From Erodium maritimum (Eukaryota; Streptophyta; Magnoliopsida; Geraniales; Geraniaceae): a stretch of DNA of 64,000 bases. The notes beneath the pieces were generated by a model. It was not told the DNA's origin, ran no database searches, and was given only the letters and a program-made list of their open reading frames with translations. The translations under genes were made by a program, and so were the position numbers. The first letter of the stretch is position 1, and each line of letters opens with the position of its first letter. The DNA lies in assembly GCA_963921825.1 (NCBI GenBank), contig OY997589.1:84490523-84554522 (forward strand). Direction: 5' to 3'. Of the stretch, positions 44,729 to 56,163 are shown piece after piece.

Positions 44729-47700
44729 ATGGGAAGGGGTAGGGTTCAGCTGAAGAGGATAGAGAACAAGATCAATAGGCAAGTTACGTTCTCGAAGAGG
44801 AGAGGAGGGTTGTTGAAGAAAGCTCATGAGATCTCCGTGCTTTGCGATGCTGAGGTTGCTCTCATCGTCTTCTCTAACAAAGGGAAGCTCTTCGAGTACT
44901 CGACCGATTCTAGGTATAATTTAGATATTATCTATTTTTGGTTGCATTTTTGTTTCATTAGGGTTCATCTACTAGGTTTTTTATGAAGTGGGTTGTTTTC
45001 TTGATCTACTTTCGTTTAGTAAGTTTCTTGTTTTTTTTAGGGTTTGATCTGATTTTTTTTTAAAACATTTTTGTTGGGTTTATGAAGCATTTGAGGAAAT
45101 AGAGTGTTGTTAGTTTTTTTATTTCACTTGTTTTAATAATTAGTTTCTAGTTCTTCGCTTTCATTGATTTTTAGGGTTCTTGTGGTCTTGATCTGTATTT
45201 TTTTTTTCAACATTTTTGTTTGGTTTATGAAGCATTTGAGAAAATAGAGTGTTGTTAATTCTTGATCCACTTGTTTTGTTAAGTTTTTAGTGTTTGTTTC
45301 ATGAATTATCTATGGTTTTCTTCTTCGTCTTCTTCGATTTTCTGGGTTTTTGTTTGTGTTTATGAAGCATTTGAGAAAATAGGGTCTGTTAATTTATTTA
45401 TCCACTTTGGTTCAGTAAGTTTCTAGTTTTTTCTTGAATTATCCATAAATTTCTTCTTTGCCTTCGATGATTTTTAGGGCTCATGTGGTCTTGATCTGTA
45501 TTTTTTTCAACATTTTGTTTGTGTTTATGAAACACTTAAGAAGATAAAGTGTTGTTAATTTCTCGATCCACTTGTTTCAATAAGTTCTATTTTTTTCTCT
45601 AATTATTTGTATATTTTTTTCATGATCCACTTTTTTCCATTAATTATCTATAGTTTTCTTTGTTTTTAGGGTTTTTGGGCTCTTGATCTATGTTTTGAAA
45701 CATTTGAAAAAAGATAATATTTTTCAGTGGCAAAAGATGTAAATAAAAACGTGTAAATCAATGAGCTTTGGATTGGTTTCGAAAATTAATAAAGCCATAT
45801 TAGGTAATGGTTTTAACTAGCAGTTCATGTTCTGGCTTTGTACGAGCTCAGAGGTTTCATGCAAGTTCCCCAGATATATTACCAGAGTTTTTAATTTTTT
45901 TATTATGAAAATAATTATAAAAATATATTATTTAAATGTGTTTTGTCGATGGGTTTTGGGGTCGTGTCGAAATTAAAAGCACCTGACAAGATTCTGAGTG
46001 ACATGTGTTAGATAAACAGTTGGGGAAGTACTAGACTTTTATGTTTTTTTTATCAACATGTTTATATGAATGAATTAGTATTATAATCATATTTGTTTAA
46101 TGTTTTATTGTTACTTTTTTACAAGATGTTCCATTTGTTTCAATCTGAGGAATTTGTATGCCTCTTAGGGTTGAGAGATGTTCTTTACTTTATATACCTG
46201 ATTCTTATAGTAGTGTCTTAAATAAATAAAATACATAATATAAGTTTGAATATTAGGTTAAATTAAATCAAGTAAGTATTAAATCAAACAAGTTTGAAGA
46301 TTGCCTTGGGTTGTATAATATTATGATAAAATTACATTTGACTATGCTGTATTTAGATTATTATCAATTCACTGTCATGATATGAACTATAACTCGATTA
46401 ATTCATTCTAATGAACTTCGTTTTTTGTTTAAATACACTTTAATTCGAGGTTTGGTTACAAAAATAAGTCTAACATAAAAGAAAATTTATGAAGGATGTA
46501 TACAATAATATTTTTAATTTTAAAAGAATCGATTTCTTTACTTTCAGAAGAAAAATATTCAAGTATTTTCGTTCTGTATGAGGGATAGTTTTCTCATTAA
46601 AGCTTAACTTATAATAAAATGAAACAGAATAAAATTGATTGTGATAAATTGATATGATCTAAAGTATATGATTAATAAATTAACGGTACTCTAAAATTCA
46701 AAATAATATATTGAAACAAAAATTTCAAATATCTCTAGGAATTAAAAATCATGAAACTTAAAGAACACATTTGAAATATTCCAGATTTTCTTACATGTCA
46801 AAATGATGTCAGGAATGAAACACATCTGATGAATAGGGCCTGACATTTTTTCAGGATGTTCCTAGTTCTAGTTTCATCATCATAGGACTTGTCTGGTTTG
46901 AGTTGTAATATTGTATCTAACACTCTCAGTTAGGGTTATGGGAGTCAGTGTAAATAGGAGAAAAGAAATTGTTGGAAACATAAGAAAAATAAACCACAGT
47001 TCTGACTTCTGATTAATAACTTTGAACTTTCTGTCAGATTATTAGCTTTAGTTGTTTTTTTAGGATATTAAGTACTAGCTATAATTAATAGCTTCATATA
47101 TTAGCCTTGGGTGCACTAAAAACTTCAAAAATGTACAGAGTACTTTGTTGATTTGGATTTTTTATATGTATAAAAATGATTTCTTTTGATCATGACTGGA
47201 AATTGGGTATGCATAAAAACATGTTTTAATTTTTTTTTAGTAAGACATCCTAAATTAAAATCCATGATCACATTATCTTCTTTGGTTTCTTATGACATGA
47301 TTTATTAATTCGATTTTCAGAGTTTTTGATGATTCATTAACCTGTTTTCTGAGCTGCATATCTATTTTTTTGTTTCTTTTTTTTGTCTGTTTTGATTGAT
47401 TGGATTCTATTGGTGGTTTGTGGTTTCCTTTTAGAACACCTATTTGTTTTTAATGTATGTTTTTTTTTTAATGAGAAAAGAATCAAACAATAATATTATT
47501 CTTGAGAATATATGTGCAAGAAACATGTTTTCTAATTCCAGTCACTAAGTGTTTATTTAAATCTTTGGAATCTCCCATAGCATGGACAAGATACTAGAGC
47601 GATACGAGAGATATTCTTACGCAGAGAGGCAGCTCACTGCGCCCGATTCAGATTCTCCCGTAGGTTTCAGAAACTACGATAAATTAAATAACTATGTACT

Positions 47701-49544
47701 AATTATTTTATAAGGGTTTTGTTTAATTGAATGTTTTTGTTGTGTTCATGGTGCAGGGGAGTTGGACCTTGGAGTACTCCAAACTCAAGGCTAAATTCGA
47801 GCTTTTACAGAGAAACCAGAGGTGCATTATACACACACACAAGTTTATAACTATGAATTGAATCAATAATAAGAATCTTATTAACTTCTTAAATTAACTT
47901 CTTTTATTTTAGGCAATATTTGGGTGAAAATCTTGATTCCTTGAGTGTCAAGGAGCTGCAGAACTTGGAGCAACAGATTGATACTGCTCTTAAGCACATT
48001 CGGTCGAGAAAGGTAATTATATTTCGATTAATTCAGAATTTGAAATTTGGTATTTAATGTTTGAGAATTTAATTAACTTTGTGTTTTTTTCCTGTGTACT
48101 TGTAGAACCAACTCATGTATGAATCTATCTCTGAACTCCAGAAAAAGGTACTTTTGCTAATTCTTACAAACTTCCTTGGATTACTATGTTATCGTATTAG
48201 TCATACGTTTATCTGATATAAAATTCACTTTATGATATAAATTGTTTTGAAGTCTGAACTTAAATTTTTTTTATTTGTAACATCCATTTTCAATTGTTGT
48301 TTCAAATATATGAATACTTATCGATCACAATGACTATCGAAAAAATGGTTATTTTGAGAAGATTATTATTCCTAGTTTACAAAATCTATGACAAGATGTT
48401 TATTTTAAGAAGCATCTCAAATAGTTTAATGTCATCTCTTGACACTGTGTTTGTTATGATTACAGGAGAAGGCAATTCAGGAGCAGAACAACATGCTGGC
48501 AAAGAAGGTAATTAAGATACAATTTCCTATACCATTTATTTATTTTGATTCAAACACATTGATTTTTTCGGATTTACTTAATTCGAATCTGATTTTTGTA
48601 AGGTTTGAGCTCGATCTTAACTATTTTGGCATATTTATGATTTAGATAAATAATAACTTTCAGACATTGTAGTCTTGAAATATAATCTCGATCTGATTTG
48701 TTTACCATTATATTTGCTGGATCAGTAACAACGCCTATTTGTTGATTAATAAAAAAGGAAAACCCTAATAGCACACCCACTTTGACACCTGTTTTGCAGG
48801 AATCGTTTTGTGCATTTCATTTTCCAAAACTAACATGTAACCTTATTTGATTTTCCAAATGTGTCATTTTTCGTTAATTTGGATGTGAAATGTCCAAAAT
48901 ACCCCTGATGGTTATATACATTTCATTTTTTTTCCGAAACTTACACCTCTACCATCCATGTGTGCCGTCATAAACTATAGCTGACGTATTGTTTTATAAT
49001 AACTAGCGGTTAATTTTTTGTAAAAATTGACGACTGATATGATTGTTGCAAAAAATGTGATATTTAATTCGATTTCGGGGAAATAAAAGGCGGTGCGTTG
49101 TGTGCCTCTAAGACGAAAGTTTAGTCTAATGTGCTATTAGTGTTATCCCGATACTTATATTCGATTTTTATTATACTTTTTATCGATTATGTAATTCGAT
49201 TTTACAGATCAAAGAGAAGGAGAAAGAGAAGATTGTGGCACAACAAATGCAATGGGAGCACCAAAACCATGGCCCTCCCAATGGAGGACCACCACCACCC
49301 TACCTTCTCCATCACTCTCAGCTTCCTTGCTTAAACATGGGGTATTTTAGTAATTTCACTTTTCAATTTTTGCTAATTATGTTTAAATTTTGCAATAATT
49401 TGTTAATCAACTATTGTTTAAATATATGATTGTTGCAGTGGAAATTACCAGGGAGTTGAGCAACATCAAGTGGGGAGGAATGACCTTGAGCTCACCCTCG
49501 CCGAACCAATGTACTCGTGCCACCTCGGATGCTTCGCCACGTAA
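44729..49544 (+). CDS. AP1: APETALA1-clade MIKC MADS-box transcription factor (euAP1 type)
   Basis: Eight exons: 44729-44913, 47581-47659, 47757-47821, 47913-48012, 48106-48147, 48466-48507, 49208-49341, 49439-49544 (185, 79, 65, 100, 42, 42, 134 and 106 nt). All introns are GT-AG and together they give 250 aa. Residues 1-60 are the MADS DNA-binding domain ([20 protein letters not shown]). Next come the I region ([19 protein letters not shown]), a K domain (about 88-175, with [19 protein letters not shown] and [19 protein letters not shown]) and a variable Q/P/H-rich C-terminus. The end [21 protein letters not shown] has the euAP1 motif and a CaaX box CFAT, as opposed to the FUL-type ending. 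The family acts in the nucleus as MADS tetramers specifying floral meristem and sepal/petal identity. The 2,667-bp first intron may be regulatory. No defect seen. The symbol denotes clade; paralogues are likely elsewhere. Confidence 0.96.
45060..45730 (+). repeat. Diverged tandem repeat in AP1-like intron 1
   Basis: Four to five units of about 140-165 bp share TTTATGAAGCATTTGAGAAA, AGTGTTGTTAATT, TTGATCCACTTG and GTGGTCTTGATCTGTATTTT. Anchors are near 45078, 45223, 45358 and 45522, with a degenerate end near 45690. It begins about 150 bp after the splice donor. Confidence 0.8.
45795..45804 (+). promoter_or_regulatory. CArG box in AP1-like intron 1
   Basis: CCATATTAGG is a perfect CC(A/T)6GG MADS-protein binding site in the first intron, 882 bp after exon 1. 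Such a site fits auto- or cross-regulation by MADS factors. Occupancy is inference. Confidence 0.45.
48761..49145. mobile_element. MITE-like element in AP1-like intron 6
   Basis: The ends match as an inverted repeat of about 17 bp (AACCCTAATAGCACAC at the left; reverse complement of the right end AACACTAATAGCACATT). It lies within the 700-bp intron between exons 6 and 7. The body is AT-rich and non-coding. No clear target duplication was found. Confidence 0.45.
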
Positions 49545-49684
49545 GCAAAATCGAAGAACTAATAAAAGTTTTTATATGGTCATGAATGATGATTCAAGTA
49601 CTTTGGATCAGCTGGGTATAAGGTTTTGGTTAATTTTCTATATGTGAATATATAACATATATAGATATAAATGTGTATGGTAAT

Positions 49685-50345
49685 GTAAAATGTTTGAAAG
49701 ACAAGACAAACATTTTCTTGGTTGTTTTAATATCTATTGTGTTTTATTTTATTATGTTTAGAGTACATGTAACGTTGGGTTCCTATTAAAGGTTTCGAAT
49801 CTTATTTGTCGTATTGAGTTGTGAGTTGATAGGAACCGACGCTTGAAAATGATGGTATTCACAATGGTTGAAACTTACAGGGATGCTTATCTGCTATTCC
49901 TAATCTCGATTCCTTTCGATAAATCATAACTGATTGATAGGAATTGGAACCCATTCCAGAGCACGTTGTATACGTTCTTATGCTACATATGTTTTGGGAT
50001 TATAAATGGATGTGGAGCCGTCTTTCTCTTTGTTTCATGGATGATGAACTAGTTTAGTCCGCACTAACATTCGAAATAAATAGCGATTTTAGAATGTTTG
50101 AAAGACAAGACAAGCAATTCTTTGGTTGTGTTAATATCTATCGTATTTTATTACGTTTAGATTGTGTGTAACGTTGGGTTCCTAATGTGTAACTAATTTT
50201 TAGAGTACGTTGTACACGCTCTTATGATAGATATGTGTGGGAATTAAAAATGGATGTGAAGTCGCCTTCCTTTTTGTTTGATGGACAATGAAATTAGTTC
50301 AGTCTGAACTAACATTCAAGATAAATAGCGATTTTAGAAAAGAAG
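49685..50345 (+). repeat. Direct duplication downstream of the AP1-like gene
   Basis: Segment 49685-50098 recurs in order at 50092-50345. The first part (TGTTTGAAAGACAAGACAA through AACGTTGGGTTCCTA) and the last part (ACGTTGTAYACGYTCTTATG through AATAAATAGCGATTTTAGAA) are both present. The second copy lacks about 160 internal bases (49793-49955). The first copy includes likely 3' UTR. Confidence 0.82.
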
Positions 50346-50792
50346 GAAACTAAAACAGAAAAGTTGAATTACAATTATTTTTCTCATAGCATAAATGAAA
50401 TGAATAGCTATTTTTGATTTATTTCATATATATCAAAGTGAACACATGGCACAAGGAGATTCACTAAACCAAAGTAATCACTGAAATTTCATCCGAAGTT
50501 GGACAATAAACCCGTCGTCCATGCTATTCTGTCGGGCAAAAATTTTCTCGACACATGCGATTTAATCCAAAATCCACCGTTGGAGTGCTTTTACTCGGCC
50601 TTTGATATTCGACTATATAATTTTGTTCAATTTCTACGTTCCGATCATAATATCGATGCCATGTCATCATATTTGCGAATTATTACAAAATAAACTATAA
50701 TTGAACAAAACTTATACTTGAGTACAAAAAAGAGAGAGTACAAATGCAGTCCAACTCACATGTCTCTCTTCAGCCTCCACACAAGCAAGAGG

Positions 50793-52711
50793 TTAGCTTG
50801 TTTCATCAAATAGCATCACCTAGAAAGTGAATTAAGAATTATGACGAGTTAATTATAGACATGAAACAAGTAAAACAAATAATTATAAATTAAGTAGAGT
50901 CAACAATAATCAATAACTCATACAAATAATTAATTTCTTAGCTAATATCCGAGTAGATACGTTACCCTTAGAAATATGTTTATAGAAATAGTCTAAATTA
51001 TAAGGGTATACTTTTTACAAATGTACAAAAAAAAGGCTATAATTGGTTGCAAAAATAAATACTCGAAGGTACTTTTTTGCAATTCTCCCAAAACTATATG
51101 AATATTGATATTTAGAAGGTCCAATCAATAAGTTACTTGGCTATAAGTCGGGTAATATTCATGCTCCGAGAACAAACAATTGATTCAATACTATACGAAT
51201 ACCGACGTAATTGGAAGATTCGATCAAAAACTTACCCTATCACAAGTCGGGCAGAGTTGACTCCTCTCGAGCCAGTTGTATATGCAGCTTAGGTGATAAT
51301 CATGTGAACATTGCAACATTATCTTCGGGTTATCGATCATATACTCTAGCGAAACAAAAACAAGAGGAATCAACAAAATTAGGAACTCATAATCCACAAC
51401 TAATCAAGAACTTTTGTTCAACCTATGTTGTACCTTCAAGACAAATCGAACAGACATCCTCGTCGTCCGATTCACAGCTAAGCCAAGATTCATTGCGAAG
51501 TCTTTGATCATCGTATTGTTCCATCGGCTGGGCTTGATCGTCAAGGACGGCGACATCATGTGTCCGGTCTTTGGTGAAAAATATTCCGTACTAAAGTTCA
51601 TAACGAGTTGAAATTATTACAAACTACAAAACAAAGGTCCAATCTTGTAGCTTACAAAAAAATAATTAACCCCTAAATATTCATGAAAAAGTTGTTTCCG
51701 AAAATCAACCAAAATTTTAGTCTTTTTTCTTTCTTTCCATTTATAGGTTTTCCTGCCTCAATTGTTTTGTTAATACTAACGACCAGATACTTATCCTTAT
51801 GTATTTATCACGAATAATAAGTTATTCAACATTTGAAAGTGTTAAATGAAAGACATTATGTTTTTATCACATGTTATTAAATTAGTTAGAAATCATTTAC
51901 ATAACTTTATGAATTGGTCATAAATCTTTTATATTTTAAATTGATTACAAATCATTTACATGCATTTAATAATGACCAATACATTAGGATAACTTATTAT
52001 TCGTAACCAATTTATAAAAATAGTTTTGTCATTCAACCCTAATATTAAAACAACATATCATAATCACTATTCATCCAGCTTGAACAACAATTATAACTCA
52101 TGTTTGGTCGAGACTACTAACGCCATTGAAGACATTCTTAGTAATAATGTAGTTGATGTGGGTTAAAGACGCTTCGATTTTTAACTTTAACACAATTTCC
52201 ATAACGAAATCAAAGGAATGCTATAAATAATGTGATTATGAAACTAGGGGAAACCATGGGTCCTAACCCCCTTTGAGGTTTGTTTTGGCGATCTTAACTG
52301 GGCTTGACCTTCTTTTGCACTTCCCAACTGTGACCTTTTCATTTTTTGTACAAACTAACAATTTCCATCTATTTTGACGATTCTGTTAGAAAAATGCTAC
52401 TGTGCACGTGACCAACACATGTTCAAAAAACTAACGGAATCGTTAAAGTAGAGAGAAATTGTTAGTTTGTGCAAAAAACGGAAAGATTATAGTTGGAAAG
52501 TGAAAAAAAAAGGTCAATCCCAATTAGAATCGCCAAAACAAACCCCAAAGAAGATTAGAACCCATGATTCTCTCATGAAACTATCAACACTATACATGGT
52601 TAAAACCTTGGATCATACCTTGCTGAAAAAACTTGTGTGATCGGTGCCGATATAGTCTAAATTTGTTTCAGGATCCTTGATTCGAAAACAGCTACAACAA
52701 ACAGAACCCAT
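50793..52711 (-). CDS. Small RING-H2 E3 ubiquitin-ligase protein
   Basis: Four coding exons on the reverse strand: 52711-52619, 51590-51434, 51345-51236, 50819-50793 (93, 157, 110 and 27 nt). All junctions are GT-AG, giving 128 aa. The N-terminus MGSVCC suggests possible N-myristoylation at Gly2 with palmitoylated cysteines, so membrane association. Residues 68-77 are acidic. Residues 78-118 are a complete RING-H2: Cys78, Cys81, Cys96, His98, His101, Cys104, Cys115, Cys118, i.e. C-x2-C-x14-C-x-H-x2-H-x2-C-x10-C-x2-C, with Trp108 in the E2-contact position. The tail ends VMLFDETS. The pattern resembles the plant group typified by Arabidopsis At3g02290 and RHB1A, but this protein is shorter. 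It would transfer ubiquitin from an E2 to unknown substrates. Three introns host MITE-type sequence. Exon 2's acceptor is the least certain junction. Confidence 0.88.
51007..51091. mobile_element. Short copy of the GCAAAAAAGTACC hairpin MITE family
   Basis: About 85 bp bounded by GGGTATAC and its inverted GCAATTCTCCC end, with GGTACTTTTTTGCAATT inside. A deleted copy of the family in the introns of the J-domain gene; it lies in the last intron of the RING-H2 gene. Confidence 0.55.
51780..52010. mobile_element. AT-rich palindromic MITE-like repeat
   Basis: Left part TTATGTATTTATCACGAATAATAAGTTA and right part TAACTTATTATTCGTAACC are inverted. Inside, ATCATTTACAT recurs. Same family as the element split at 13567-15290. 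Located in the first coding intron of the RING-H2 gene. Confidence 0.6.
52247..52574. mobile_element. Mutator-type hairpin MITE (328 bp), 9-bp TSD
   Basis: The element is almost wholly two inverted arms of about 145 bp (for example GGTTTGTTTTGGCGAT at the left against ATCGCCAAAACAAACC at the right) around a short centre. It is flanked by a perfect 9-bp duplication ATGAAACTA (52238-52246 and 52575-52583), typical of Mutator-type elements. It ends only about 36 bp from the splice donor of RING-H2 exon 1. Confidence 0.9.
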
Positions 52712-52737
52712 AACCTAGTACAGCAACACAAACCTCT

Positions 52738-53900
52738 GCAAGTATCATCAAATAGTAATACATCATAGTCAATACACTACAAACCAGCTACATTGTAAGA
52801 ACTGTACTCAAAGAACACAATATTATTTGAAATACTTATTTTTAACAAACTTGGTCTTCCTAAATTTATGTTTAATGCTTACACATTTGGATTTGAGTCT
52901 TGGTTATATTTGGCTTGTTTTTTCCCTTTTTCCAAAAAAAAAGGACAATTTCACATTCCTTTTAATAGATTCATTAAGTTGTGTTATTCTTAGGGAGCAA
53001 CCGGTTGTTGATTGTACCAATAATAGTGTTTTAATATTGAGGAACAACTGGTCATCGACTTCATTAGCAGTGTGTTAACCTCGAGGAGCAACCGGTCATC
53101 AACTGGACCAACATTTGTGTGTAGCTTGAGGAGCAACCGATCGGTAAATTTTGTTTAAAATATGCCACTTATATCAGGTCGGGTTTTCAACACTAAAAGG
53201 TCAATCTTGTTAGTGAGATGTGACCCTAACCTCTATAAATAGCTCTATATTCTTATATTTTTCCGATATAGGTTCAACTTCAACGATTTCAAAGCAACTA
53301 AGTCAATTGCGCCAATTGTGTTAACATTTCAGAGCAACCGGTCATTGCACTAATAGTCGTGTTAACCTTGAGGAGCAACCGATCGTGTATTACGTCAATA
53401 ATTGTGTTAACCTTGTGGAGCAACCCGTCGTCAATCGTGTCAACAATTGTGTTAACCTTAAGGAGCAACTAGCAAGTTAAATATAATATCCTTTCAAACC
53501 ACTCTATTGTTGGGTACAATTTTGCAAACTGATCGAGCTAGCAATTGTGTTAACCTGTTGACCATTGTCACCTCAATCTACACTACACAAGGCTCGATTC
53601 TCGATAAGCTTTTCTTATCACTACTATTGTTATACTATCATATTTTCCTACAAATCTACACTCGAAATCGAACGGAAAATCAATGGCAATGATGATCATG
53701 ATGATGATCTTGTTGTGTGCCTAAGAACAAATAGGGAGCTAGCTACTTACATGGAAATTGAGACAGAGCAGAATAGCCGCTTGAGGTCAAGGTGTTGAAG
53801 AATGGTGAAGAAGTAACAGAACCAAACCGTCGTGTGTTTTGTTTTGGTTGAGGTTTCGAAATCGAAAATAAAAATCGAATTGGGTGGGAAGAGAATCTAA
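52738..53900 (-). other. Probable 5' UTR exon and leader intron of the RING-H2 gene
   Basis: On the reverse strand a purine-poor stretch from about 53900 ends in a good donor (CCAT then GTAAGTAG, near 53750). A good acceptor (TTGCAG then AGGTTTG, near 52738) lies 27 bases before the start codon. A non-coding first exon with a leader intron of about 1 kb is therefore likely. The transcription start was not located. Confidence 0.5.
52985..53480 (-). repeat. Minisatellite with GAGGAGCAACCGGTC core
   Basis: Eight or so copies of a unit of about 50 bp, GTGTTAACCTTGAGGAGCAACC followed by GGTCRTCAATTGTG-like sequence. They lie in two clusters (52990-53145 and 53320-53480) in the presumed leader intron of the RING-H2 gene. 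Confidence 0.8.
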
Positions 53901-56160
53901 AGTTGGGACCTTTCTTATCGGGATTTGTGTCATCATAGGAGGAGGATTCTCGGTAATCATCGAAAACAGACTAGGATTAGAGAAGTGTTAGATTTCGTGG
54001 GACCCAAGAACTCTAGGTGGGCCCTTGGTTCACTCCATGTATCGAGCCCGAGTTGAATTCGTATTGGGCCCTTTGATTACTTAGGTAAGCCTAATTGTGG
54101 GTCACGATCTTGTACAAATCTCTTTTTCGAGTTTTGCAAGTGTTTTTGATCAACCTTATCATTTTACGGAAGCGATTTGATAGCAAGCACAGGAACAAAT
54201 CAAACAAGAAAGATAGAAGAAATGATTGGTGCTCAAAGAGAGGGTGTTTTGGACTTTATTGAAGAATGAACAAGTAATTTGTGGATGATATACAATGGCC
54301 TAGCTACCACCTATATAAACTACTCCAAAGTTGACTAAACCAAGATTTGAATGAAGAGATCTCATTCCCTTATTCTCCTCCATCTTGTCTCCTCGCCCAT
54401 ATGTCCGTTTACATGACGCATTTTTCTTTGATTCATGTCACATGCCCCTGCCTAGTGGAATAAGCCCAACTTGGCCATGTCAAGCTCTTCTCGTGGGCCT
54501 TGACCATGCCAAGTCCAAGTTCTACCACCAATCCCACTTTGCTGCCCATACTTGTCCCACACGTACTTGGGCCCGTGCAAATATTCGGTCCGTGACACTT
54601 ACTAGGCCTCTAAAACGGGATTTGGGTCAACAAAAAGACACTAAGACGTTAGTCCCTATCGTTCTCTACGTGAGAAATCCGAAGCGAAAAAGGTTTGGGC
54701 CATGTGCAAATCTTTAGGTTTTACTTCCTCCCGTAGTGATGAAGACACTTTCAATTTGTTCCTTAGTCGTGACTAATATGCTTCGGCTCATTGGCTCTTT
54801 TTTCTTTTTTCCCTCTTCTCCCTTTGTTTGTATCTCTTCTGAGTGTATCATTTTGGATTAAATAAAATTTGTTTTTTCTGCGGACCAAAAAACTAAAACA
54901 AAAGGACACTATAAACAACCCTCATGTCATAATTCGAACCTTGTTAGATTTTGTGGATGCATGTCAGAGTGACAGAGACTTCCTAAGGTGTTAATGTGGT
55001 AACGCTTGCTGGTTAAGGAGTACCCTACAGGTTGGCGGAGGAGAGGACTTGATCAGGGCCGTCGAAAGTGGAAGTCGGGCAGGTCTCCTCTTTCATCCCC
55101 TGCCTCCCTTGTGGCTCCTTGACTCTGACAAAATTGCTTGATAGTTCTCGCCTCCTTTACCAGGAGACCCTCTTTTTTGTCGCCTCAGGTTGGCTCTTCC
55201 AACGTCTTTCTTTAGACCCACAGTTGGTTGTCTAGGCTTGAACTTCTCCGTCTTTCCACACATACTTGGGTAAACCGAAGTCCCAACAAGAAGTAGGCTT
55301 CCAAGGGATTCCTGGAGCATTGTATCCCCATGATTCGTGACCTTGGTTAATCAAGATATCATGCGCTTCGTAAAGGTCACCTTTCGAGTCAAATTTTCCT
55401 CTAAGGCTACTTTCAAATAGCAAGATCTGATGATAGTCTCGTTAGCTCACACAACAAGGGCTCAGTCAGGACATCATACATCACAATCGACTATGATGGT
55501 GGCAACGGTAATAGCTGGGTTGCTAGTCTGCCCAACGGGCGATCAGGTAGGGCTAGTGAATAGATAGGTGACCAAGTGACGGAGGTCACAATCTATGCGC
55601 ATGTGAGGGCCAAGAGGGACGCCTATAGGGATGGATCGAATCCTGAAGGTATCCGATCCTACTCCAACTATTCAACCAGACAGTCATGCACCCCGTGATC
55701 CAAGCGGCCACAATTGAAGTAAAAATTCGGAAGCCGCTCATATTACAGTAGGACCCGGTCAGCTAGTCATGCTTTGGCAGTCGCAACATGCATGAGAGGT
55801 CCATCCAAAAACAGACTAGGAGAGCCTCAACACAGTCCCCATCGATCACAAGCGGGTTGCTACCCTGTACTTAAAATTTTAATCAAAATACAAGGTGACA
55901 ATTTAACACAAAATAAGTTTTTAGGAGTAGTTTAGTATTTTTGCTTAAAACCTGTCACCAAACTAAATTAACAACCAAGAAATAGAGATTATAATCCAAT
56001 GTGACCACTAATTACAACTTTACATATAAAAAAATTCCACTTTGTGGTGGTGTTCATGTCAAGAACACATGAAGGAAATAAACTGGATCAGAGCCTCCTA
56101 AAATGAATATATGACTGAAAATAAATATAGCCTGTCGTTAGTTACCGCTAGGTTTACATG
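53900..56160. other. Intergenic, some decayed repeat sequence
   Basis: 54400-54760 resembles an LTR or LINE tail by composition. A reverse-strand frame at 55093-55423 with GHESWGYNAPGIPWKPTSCW looks coding in composition but matched no family I know. No gene claimed. Confidence 0.35.
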
Positions 56161-56163
56161 AAG

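Noticed and set aside
44729..44986. Stand-alone 85-aa MADS protein
   Set aside because: The frame runs past the exon 1 donor into the intron. Splicing to 47581 gives the standard exon sizes and full K domain.
48294..48515. 73-codon frame over AP1-like intron 5
   Set aside because: It crosses intron 5 into exon 6 in a different frame from the MADS protein.
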